This document shows positions 56,659 to 64,000 of a stretch of 64,000 nucleotides of DNA, piece after piece; the first letter of the stretch is position 1; each line of letters starts with the position of its first letter. Made by a program: the position numbers and the translations under genes. Origin of the DNA: JACVRX01 sp963831385 (lineage in GTDB: Bacteria; Actinomycetota; Actinomycetes; Jiangellales; Jiangellaceae). The notes under the pieces are model-generated. The model made no database searches and was not told where the DNA came from. It worked only from the letters and a program-made list of their open reading frames with translations. The stretch is from positions 32,168-96,167 of the forward strand of contig CAWHPW010000004.1 in the NCBI GenBank assembly GCA_963831385.1, read 5' to 3'.

Positions 56659-59026
56659 ATGAGCACTGACCGGCATGCCCGCACGATGTTGCCCATCCCG
56701 GACCGGCCGGCGCCGGGTCTGACGACCTATGACGCCAAGGATCCCGAAACGGCGTATCCGCCGATCGAGCCGTTGCTGCCACCGGAGGGCGCACCGAACG
56801 TGCTCATCGTGCTCATCGACGACGTCGGCTTCGGCGCGTCGAGCACGTTCGGCGGTCCGTGCAATACGCCAACCGCCGACCGGCTGGCCGCGGGTGGGCT
56901 GCGGTACAACCGGTTCCACACGACGGCGCTGTGCGCGCCCGACGCGGCAGGCATTGCTCACCGGACGCAACCACCACTCGGTGGGGATGGGCAACATCAC
57001 CGAGACGGCGACCTCGGCTCCCGGCCAGAGCTCCTTGCGTCCGAACACCAAGGCACCGCTGGCGATGACGCTGAAGTTGAACGGCTACTCGACGGCGCAG
57101 TTCGGCAAGTGTCACGAGGTGCCGGTCTGGCAGTCGTCACCGATGGGGCCGTTCGACGCGTGGCCGGCGGGCGGTGGCGGGTTCGAGAAGTTCTACGGAT
57201 TCATCGGCGGCGAGAACAACCAGTGGGATCCGGCACTGTACGACGGCACGACACCGGTCGAGCCACCGGCGACCGCGGAGGAGGGCTACCACCTCACCGA
57301 GGATCTCGCGGACCACTGTGTGAGCTGGATCCGCCAGCAGAAGGCGCTGATGCCGGACAAACCGTTCTTCATCTACTTCGCGCCGGGTGCGACGCACGCT
57401 CCGCACCATGTTCCGAAGGAGTGGGCGGACAGGTACAAGGGCCAGTTCGACGACGGCTGGGATGCGCAGCGCGCCCGCACGTTCGCGCGCCAGAAGGAGC
57501 TCGGGGTGATCCCCGCCGACGCCGACATTCCCGCCCGGCACGACGTGATCCCGGCCTGGGACGACATGCCCGACGAGCTCAAGCCGGTACTCGCCCGCGA
57601 GATGGAGGTATACGCCGGGTTCCTCGAGCACACCGACTACCACGTCGGCCGTCTGATCGACGCCATGGACGATCTCGGGATCCTCGAGGACACGATCGTC
57701 TACTACATCATCGGCGACAACGGCGCCTCCGCCGAAGGCACCCTGCAGGGCGCATTCAACGAGATGGCCAACTTCAACGGGATGGCCGAGCTCGAGACGC
57801 CCGAGTTCCTGCTGAGCAAGATGGACGAGCTCGGCTCACCGAGCTCGTACAACCACTACGCGGTCGGCTGGGCGTGGGCGATGAACACGCCGTTCCAGTG
57901 GACCAAGCAGGTGGCCTCGCACTGGGGCGGCACCCGCAACGGGACGATCGTGCACTGGCCCAACGGGATCGAGGAGAAAGGCGGTCTGCGCTCGCAGTTC
58001 TCCCACGTCATCGACGTGGCTCCGACGATCCTGGAGGCCGCAGGTCTGCCCGAGCCGGCGATGGTGAACGGAGTGATGCAGTCGCCGATGGAAGGCACCA
58101 GCATGCTCTACAGCTTCAACGACGCCGACGCGTCGGAGCGTCACGAACTGCAGTACTTCGAGATGTTCGCCAACCGCGGCGTCTACCACAAGGGCTGGAG
58201 CGCGGTGACCAAGCACAAGACGCCCTGGGTGATGGTCGGCGGCGGGCTGCCGGCGTTCGACGACGACGTGTGGGAGCTCTACGACGGCGCCAGCGACTAC
58301 AGCCAGGCCCACAACCTCGCCGCCGACAACCCCGAGATGCTGGCAAAGCTGCAACGGCTGTGGCTGATCGAGGCCGTCAAGTACAACGTGCTGCCGCTGG
58401 ACGACCGCACCTCGGAACGGTTCGAGCCGTCCATGGCCGGGCGGCCGACGCTCATCCGTGGCAACTCGCAGTTGTTCTTCGCCGGCATGGGACGGCTCTC
58501 GGAGAACAGCGTCGTCAGTATCAAGAACAAGTCGTTCTCCGTCACGGCCGAGATCGACGTCCCCGACGGCGGCGTGAACGGCGTGATCATCGCGCAGGGC
58601 GGCCGGTTCGGTGGCTGGACGGTCTACTCCCAGGACGGCAAGGCCAAGTTCGTCTACAACGTGCTCGGCATCCACGAGTACGCCACCGCCGCCGAGACCG
58701 CAATCCCTGCCGGCACCCATCAGGTGCGTATGGAGTTCGCCTACGACGGTGGTGGGCTGGCCAAGGGAGGCGACGTCACTCTCTACTACGACGGGAACGC
58801 GGTCGGCACGGGACGAGTGGAGAACACCCAGCCGATGATCTTCTCCGGCGACGAGACGACCGACATCGGCCAGGAGACAGGCACAACCGTCACCCCCGAC
58901 TACACCGCCAAGGACAGCCGATTCACCGGGAAGATCAACTGGGTGCAGATCGACCTCGGTGCCGACGATCACGACCACTTCATCGATCCGGAGGAACGCC
59001 TCCGCCTCGCCATGGCCAGGCAGTAG
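56659..59026 (+). pseudogene. Arylsulfatase-type sulfatase, frame broken at the active-site motif
   Basis: Read with one extra base removed, this is a ~788-residue sulfatase. The first metal motif is VLIVLIDDVGFG; the active-site motif is C-A-P-T-R-Q-A-L-L-T-G-R, with Cys 92 to be changed to formylglycine (Cys-type). HNHHSVGMG-like and SYNHYAVGWAWAM segments follow, then GTIVHWPNGIEEKGG and a C-terminal jelly-roll-like region. The frame break sits at 56937-56941, exactly within the CAPTR motif. ATG 56659 has GGAGGA 6-11 nt upstream. The full-length frame after the break is intact, so the gene may be functional with a corrected sequence. Confidence 0.8.
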
Positions 59027-59114
59027 ACGAACGGACGAGCCCGAACGCCACGCCTCGGCTCCGTGGTGGGCCACCAACGTCGCGGCAGAGGGTTATGAGG
59101 GCGCGACGCCCGAT

Positions 59115-61358
59115 CTACGCGCCGAGCAGACCGATCGCCGTCGCTTGTTGCACCGCGTCGTTGCGTGACGAGACGCCCAGTTTTCTGTAGATGGAACCGA
59201 CCTCTGAGCTGACGGTATTGCGGGAAACGAACAGCCGCTCCCCGATCTCGCGAATCGTGAGGTGTGTCTGCAGGTACGGGAGCAGCCGAAGCTCCGCAGG
59301 GGTGAGAGGTGACCCACCGGTCGCTCCCAGCTGCGGGCTCGATGTGATCTTGCGAAGCTCCGAGACCTCTTCGACGAGGGCACCGAGGTCTGGCCGGTGG
59401 AGCACGACGTCGTCGATCTCACGCTGTAGGTGACGAGCGGTTGTGTGGTCACCCATGCCCCAGTAAACCTTCGCGAGTTGCAGTCGTGCGCGTACAGCCA
59501 GCCATGGCAGCACGAATGTGCAGGTCGGACGGGCCCGCATCGCCTGCGTGAGCTGCCGGTCTGCCTCCTTCAGGTCGCCACGGTGCACAGCGAGCCGGGC
59601 CGCGGCAGCAAAGGCGAGCACACTGGTGACGTAGTCCTGCATCCGATACTCATCAATAGCGGCGAGTGCCAGTTCCACGTGCTCGGCCGCCTCCGCCCAT
59701 CGGCCACGGTCCATCGACACCACTGCGAGCTCGGCCTCGCTGTCAACGAGCGAATCGGTGTTGCCCATTGCCCCGGCCAGGGTGGACGACTCTTCAAACA
59801 GGGCCTTCGCCCGGTCAACGTCTCCGGTTAGCAGATACGCCTCAGCCAGAAAGCAGAGCGCCGTGTCGCGCCATACGCTCCACGGTGGCTCCTGCGCGAC
59901 GGCGAAGCTTGCGTCGGTCATCATCTGCTCCGGGCCTGCGGCACAGATGACCGCTTTCAACATCGCCCGCGCCGAGTCAAACGATGCCGTGCCGTCAGCC
60001 GGAACCAGGTCAAACGAAGCGGCGTCGACAATCGCCGCCCAGCGTTGCGCTTCGGCGGTCTGCCCCGTGAACACAGCAATGTAGCCCGCCAGCACGGCGA
60101 GCGGGGGGTATTCCTCGATTGCGGAATCGCCCAGCGCCGACAGCCAGCGCTGCACGGTAGATAACTGGCCGGCCTGGTACGTCGGCAGTATCAACGCCGT
60201 CACCAACTGAACGCATCGGTCCTGCTCGGTCGTGTTCAACAGGTGCTCGACCGCCATTGCTGGAGATCCATTGGCCTCGTACCAGTCGGCAGCCCGCAAA
60301 TGCAGCTTCATGATGGCCTCGGGCTCGACCCGACGAAGCTCACCAAGCAAGAACTCACGGTACAAGGCGTGGTAGCGGTACCACTCTCGCCGACGATCGA
60401 GCGGGATCAGGAACACGTTCGAGGCCTCGAGGCTGCGTAGCCGGTCCTGCGCGCCTGAATCTCCGAGGAGGGCATCGCACAGCGGAGCGCACTGTTGATC
60501 GAGCATCGCCGTGCGCCGCAGGAACTGCTGAATACTCTCGGGCAGTCGAACGAACGACTCGCGGTACAGGTAGTCGGCCACGTACCGGTCGTTGCCGGAG
60601 ACCGTCAACGCATCGCCGTTGCCGTCGTGCGCGATCACCGCAGCGAGGTAGAGCCCGACCGGCCAGCCTTCGGTCCGTTCAGTCACAGCGGCTGCCACGT
60701 CGGGAGTGATGCTGACGCGTGCCTCGGCGAAGATGTGTTCGGCGCCGGCCGCGTCGAGGGCCAAGTCGCTGGCGAGATACTCCAGCGTGTCACCGGAAGC
60801 TCGCAGTCGCGGTAGGTGAGGCTGCTCCGAACGACTCGCCGCGACCAGCTGAGAGCCTCGCGGAATCCCGGAGATCACCACGCCCAGCACATCGTGACAG
60901 GCCGGCGACTGCAGTTCATGCAAGTCGTCGAGCATGAGCACGAACGGAACCGGGCTCGTCCTCAGGGCCGAGGCAAGACGCGGCGCGGCGCGTCCCAACA
61001 CCGACACGCCGAGACCGCCCATGTCCGCGATCAGGTCGGAGTTTCCCGGCGAGACCCGAGCGTAGGCGGATGCCAGCAAGGTCAGCAGGGCCGCAGGATC
61101 ATCGTCCAGGCGATCGAGAGATACCCATGCGACGCGGCGATCCTCGGTGAGGGCCCACTGCACCAGCAAGGTCGACTTGCCGTAACCCGCGGGCGCGGTC
61201 ACGCCGACGACACGGCAATCACTTGCGCGAGCCGTCTCAATAAGGGGTGCACGGCTCACCGACCCTCGGCGAGGCTGCGGAATTGACAGCTTGGCGTCGA
61301 ACAGTGACGCATCAAGCTCGGCAGCCCTCGGCGCCTCCTCGTGTGGGTCCCCGGTCAC
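59115..61358 (-). CDS. MalT-like LuxR-family ATP-dependent transcriptional activator
   Basis: A 747-residue regulator. The NTPase domain has Walker A APAGYGKST (about 55-63), LMLDDLHEL as Walker B, and the winged-helix/TPR central part (about 330-650). The C-terminal LuxR HTH is LTPAELRLLPYLQTHLTIREIGERLFVSRNTVSSEVGSIYRKLGVSSRNDAV. Such STAND proteins activate genes when a ligand binds. The start ATG is 61358. It is convergent with the sulfatase, separated by 88 bp. Confidence 0.88.
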   Translation of the reverse strand: MTGDPHEEAPRAAELDASLFDAKLSIPQPRRGSVSRAPLIETARASDCRVVGVTAPAGYGKSTLLVQWALTEDRRVAWVSLDRLDDDPAALLTLLASAYARVSPGNSDLIADMGGLGVSVLGRAAPRLASALRTSPVPFVLMLDDLHELQSPACHDVLGVVISGIPRGSQLVAASRSEQPHLPRLRASGDTLEYLASDLALDAAGAEHIFAEARVSITPDVAAAVTERTEGWPVGLYLAAVIAHDGNGDALTVSGNDRYVADYLYRESFVRLPESIQQFLRRTAMLDQQCAPLCDALLGDSGAQDRLRSLEASNVFLIPLDRRREWYRYHALYREFLLGELRRVEPEAIMKLHLRAADWYEANGSPAMAVEHLLNTTEQDRCVQLVTALILPTYQAGQLSTVQRWLSALGDSAIEEYPPLAVLAGYIAVFTGQTAEAQRWAAIVDAASFDLVPADGTASFDSARAMLKAVICAAGPEQMMTDASFAVAQEPPWSVWRDTALCFLAEAYLLTGDVDRAKALFEESSTLAGAMGNTDSLVDSEAELAVVSMDRGRWAEAAEHVELALAAIDEYRMQDYVTSVLAFAAAARLAVHRGDLKEADRQLTQAMRARPTCTFVLPWLAVRARLQLAKVYWGMGDHTTARHLQREIDDVVLHRPDLGALVEEVSELRKITSSPQLGATGGSPLTPAELRLLPYLQTHLTIREIGERLFVSRNTVSSEVGSIYRKLGVSSRNDAVQQATAIGLLGA

Positions 61359-61571
61359 GGTCGGATCCTAGGCACAGCTCTCAGGCCACTCAACGGAGAA
61401 CACGGATCTGGCGACGGAACGCCCGGCGAGCCTAGAACGGTCCGGGGCTGGCGCCGTTTCACGCAATCTGCGGGATGCGGCCCCGTCGTGCTCCGGGTGA
61501 GATGACGAAAGGCGGCGTCGTCGGGTTCCGCCCGGCCGTCGCCACGCAGTCCTTCTAGAAAGGATTCGCCC

Positions 61572-62777
61572 GTGGTAGACCGCTTGAACACCGACCCGGA
61601 GGTCGACGTCGCATCCCGTGGACAAGCGACCGCGGCCGGCCAGGCCGACGGAAGTGCTGACCCGGATTCGGCGGCCGGGCTTGACACGAGGCCGGGTGGT
61701 GCTCCGGCGTTCATGCGCTGGATTCCCAGACTGGGCGTCTGGGCGTGGAGTTTCGTGGGGTTCGTGGTGGCGGCGATCATCGTAGTCACCGCGCTTGGCG
61801 CGGTCAGCGAGATCGTGCTCCCGCTGACGTTCGCGGCAGTGCTGGCCGTGATCTTCAAACCTCTGGTCGGATCCCTTCGACGCCGCGGGTTCAAGCCCAC
61901 CCTGGCCGCCGGGCTGATCGTCCTCGGCCTGCTCGCCTTGATGACCGCCGTGGTGGTCGCAACGGTCCAAGGCGTGATCGACCAGAGGGACGAGATCAGT
62001 GCCTCGGTCGATGCGGCGAAGGACAGCGCGGTCGACTCTCTTGGTGTCGATCCGGCCGCGTTGGAGGAGGCCCAGGCGGCAACTGAGGAGACGGCCCCGA
62101 TGATCGTCGAGGGCTTCCTCACCCACCTGATCTCGGGTGTTCACTCACTGGTTGGCCTGGCCAGCGGGATAATCCTCGGCGCCCTGATCATGTACTACCT
62201 GCTTAAAGACGGCACCCGACTCCGCCGCTCGGTCGTCGCACAGATCGACCCGACGATCCGTGACGGCGTCGACGCCTTCATCGGCGATGCCTGCCGCATC
62301 CTGCGCGACTACGGACGGGGCCGCACCGCCATGTCCGCCATCGTGTCGGTGGTCATCGGCCTGGCCAGCCTGCTTCTCGGCCTGCCGCTCGTATTCACCA
62401 TCATCGTGGTGAACTTCGTCGGCGGCTACATCCCCTATATCGGCGCCTTCCTGGGTGGGGGGCTGGCTGTGATCATCGCCCTTGGCGAGGGCGGAATCGG
62501 AACAGCTGCCGTCATGCTCGTGATAGTGCTCGCCGCCAACCTAGCGCTGGAGAACTTCGTGGAGCCCAGGGTGATGGGCCGCACCCTCGACATCCATCCG
62601 CTGGTCGTACTCGTCGTCACCGCATTGGGTGGTCTCCTCGGCGGCATCGTCGGCCTGATCTTGGCCGTGCCCTTCTACGTGATCGCCACCAGCGGCATCG
62701 CCCGCCTACGAACCATGGGCGTCGTCGAGCAGGTCACCGACCGCGCCCAACCGACCCTGCAACACATGCTCGACTGA
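61572..62777 (+). CDS. AI-2E-family transporter (TqsA/PerM-like)
   Basis: A 401-residue membrane protein of the AI-2E transporter family: seven or eight helices, with LTFAAVLAVIFKPLVGSLRRRG, then GLASGIILGALIMYYLLKDGTRL, then NFVGGYIPYIGAFLGGGLAVIIALGEGG and a C-terminal LALENFVEPRVMGRTLDIHPLVVLVVTALGGLLGGIVGLILAVPFY. GTG 61572 is taken as the start, with the polar N-terminal ~50 residues before the first helix. The substrate is unknown. Confidence 0.88.
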   Translation: MVDRLNTDPEVDVASRGQATAAGQADGSADPDSAAGLDTRPGGAPAFMRWIPRLGVWAWSFVGFVVAAIIVVTALGAVSEIVLPLTFAAVLAVIFKPLVGSLRRRGFKPTLAAGLIVLGLLALMTAVVVATVQGVIDQRDEISASVDAAKDSAVDSLGVDPAALEEAQAATEETAPMIVEGFLTHLISGVHSLVGLASGIILGALIMYYLLKDGTRLRRSVVAQIDPTIRDGVDAFIGDACRILRDYGRGRTAMSAIVSVVIGLASLLLGLPLVFTIIVVNFVGGYIPYIGAFLGGGLAVIIALGEGGIGTAAVMLVIVLAANLALENFVEPRVMGRTLDIHPLVVLVVTALGGLLGGIVGLILAVPFYVIATSGIARLRTMGVVEQVTDRAQPTLQHMLD

Positions 62778-62821
62778 CATGTGCCACTCGATCACGGCTA
62801 CGGGACTGAACGGATGACGAC

Positions 62822-63400
62822 ATGACCACGGCACCAGTCCTCGCGCTATCTCGGGCGCAGCGTCGGCGTCGCTTGGTGGCTGGTCTGCTGCGGGCCTCAG
62901 CCGTCACGGTGGTTCTCGTCGCTGTGTACTACGTCGCCCCGCTTGACCGTCTATCTGGCGTCCCGTTGGGCCTCACCTTGGCGGTTGGGCTACTTGTGTT
63001 GGCCGCCGTTGCGTCCTACCAGGTGAAAGCAATCATTCGATCGCGGCATCCGGCTGTGAAAGCGGTCGAAGCACTCGCTGGCATCGCACCGCTGTTCCTC
63101 CTGCTCTTCGCGGCCGTGTACTTCCTGATGGCCGAGGCCGATGCCAGCAACTTCAACACGGAAACGCTCACCCGGACCGATTCGCTGTACTTCACGGTCA
63201 CCATCTTCGCCACGGTCGGCTTTGGGGACATCACGGCAACGAGCGAAACGGCCCGCGTGCTGGTCACGGTCCAGATGATCCTGGACCTGATCGTGTTGGG
63301 CCTCGGGGTCCGCGTATTCGTCGGCGCAGTCGAGGCGGGGCAGAAGACCACCAACGGGCCGCTTGCCGACGCCAACAACGGCCGCACTGCTACGGATTGA
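62822..63400 (+). CDS. Two-pore-domain-type potassium channel (Ion_trans_2 family)
   Basis: A 192-residue membrane protein with four membrane segments and a selectivity filter TVGFGD (in FATVGFGDITA). It resembles bacterial K+ channels with two helices around the pore plus two N-terminal helices. It lacks an RCK gating domain. The ATG at 62822 has no strong ribosome site. It lies 44 bp after the AI-2E transporter gene and 8 bp before the next gene, which suggests an operon. Confidence 0.85.
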   Translation: MTTAPVLALSRAQRRRRLVAGLLRASAVTVVLVAVYYVAPLDRLSGVPLGLTLAVGLLVLAAVASYQVKAIIRSRHPAVKAVEALAGIAPLFLLLFAAVYFLMAEADASNFNTETLTRTDSLYFTVTIFATVGFGDITATSETARVLVTVQMILDLIVLGLGVRVFVGAVEAGQKTTNGPLADANNGRTATD

Positions 63401-63408
63401 ACAAAGCC

Positions 63409-64000
63409 ATGACCAGCTTTCGGGAATCCGACCGGTTGCATGAGCTTGCCCGCTCGATGAGGGAGCACTGGCCGGGTCGCATCGCGCTCGGGTCCTTGGC
63501 CGGATTCGGCAGGCTCGACCTGTTCGACCGGGCGATGGCACTCGCCGCTCAGCTGTTTTCGTCGGTGCTCCCGCTCCTGATCATGCTGTTCGTCTGGGTC
63601 GGTCAGTCGACGACCGAACGGTTCGCGGATGCCGTCTCGATGCCGCCGGTCGCCCAGGATGTCCTCGAGCAGGCCCTGGACGAGTCCGGCGGCAGCGCGT
63701 TCGGCATCGTGGGGGCGGTATTCGTGCTGCTGTCGGCGACCAGCCTGTCCCGCGCCCTCACCCGCGCGATGGCCAGCATCTGGCAGCTGTCGCGGCCGAA
63801 GACGCAACTCACCAATGCGTGGCGATGGCTGGCGGTCGTGGTGGCGTTGGTGCTGGCGGCGGTGGTGGCCCGGTCCCTCGGTCGGTTCACCGACCCGATT
63901 CCCCCACGCAACGCATGGACTTTCGTGCTCACATTCGGACTCGACATACTGGTCGCAGCCTTCGTGCCGTGGCTGCTGCTGGCCAACCGGGTGCCGGTGC
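63409..64000 (+). CDS. YihY/BrkB-family membrane protein (cut by the right edge)
   Basis: Partial protein of at least 197 residues: MTSFRESDRLHELARSMREHWPGRIALGSLAGFGRLDLFDRAMALAAQLFSSVLPLLIMLFVWVG, then GGSAFGIVGAVFVLLSATSLSRALTRAMASIWQLSRPKT. It matches the N-terminal part of YihY/BrkB inner-membrane proteins. The frame is open at base 64000, so the stop is outside the window. The ATG starts 8 bp after the K+ channel stop. Confidence 0.85.
   Translation, partial: MTSFRESDRLHELARSMREHWPGRIALGSLAGFGRLDLFDRAMALAAQLFSSVLPLLIMLFVWVGQSTTERFADAVSMPPVAQDVLEQALDESGGSAFGIVGAVFVLLSATSLSRALTRAMASIWQLSRPKTQLTNAWRWLAVVVALVLAAVVARSLGRFTDPIPPRNAWTFVLTFGLDILVAAFVPWLLLANRVPV

Noticed and set aside
57836..59077. 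413-codon minus-strand ORF over the sulfatase
   Set aside because: Shadow of the conserved sulfatase frame; its composition is not protein-like.

Overview
The window is a 64 kb piece of chromosome from a high-GC Gram-positive bacterium. The best guess is an actinobacterium. The evidence is the strong G/C third-position bias, GTG starts, GTGA/ATGA gene overlaps, F420-type oxidoreductases, lipoproteins with LAAC-like lipoboxes, and families common in Actinomycetota (DUF1801, DUF2237, DUF4386, YCII/ECF42 modules, a Ddn-like nitroreductase). I cannot name the genus from this sequence. There is no rRNA, CRISPR array or complete tRNA.

Layout. 0-7.5 kb: serine hydrolase, primary-type sigma factor with a strong terminator hairpin, a duplicated hairpin repeat, a phosphotransferase, two DUF1801 paralogues, a beta-propeller lipoprotein and a D-amino-acid oxidase. 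7.5-14.5 kb: one long leftward operon. It couples a xylose-type sugar ABC importer to an FG-GAP/ASPIC-UnbV lipoprotein and a secreted vanadium-haloperoxidase-like enzyme; every gene except the last carries at least one frame break. 14.7-24.5 kb: an XRE regulator behind a double palindrome, a sarcosine-oxidase-like enzyme, a P-loop kinase/F420-luciferase-like fusion, a YefM-YoeB toxin-antitoxin pair and a DHFR/YCII/ECF sigma module. 24.5-30 kb: a Rieske/flavin amine oxidase operon divergent from an ECF sigma/anti-sigma-like pair, then an archaeal-type aspartyl-tRNA synthetase. 30-43.3 kb: metabolic and regulatory genes, including a ureohydrolase resembling guanidine hydrolases, propionyl-CoA synthetase, an ArsR-SRPBCC-DHFR group and an ABC-2 exporter.

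43.3-45.5 kb looks like an integration scar. It holds the 3' half of a tRNA-Lys(UUU) gene, hairpins, an orphan cupin gene, a perfect SOS-box-like palindrome, a broken zinc-finger gene and two IS3-family transposase remnants joined back to back. 45.5-64 kb is accessory: AraC and SRPBCC genes, many small membrane proteins, a bactofilin-like envelope protein, a CYTH protein, a DUF6325/DUF1269/CMD group, a frame-broken arylsulfatase, a MalT-like regulator, and an AI-2E transporter, K+ channel and YihY/BrkB protein at the right edge.

At least seven single-base frame breaks interrupt otherwise well-conserved proteins, five of them within 9.4-14.5 kb. Either the assembly has indel errors or the operon has recently decayed; the sequence alone cannot decide. 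I read the biology as if the frames were repaired and say so in each entry.
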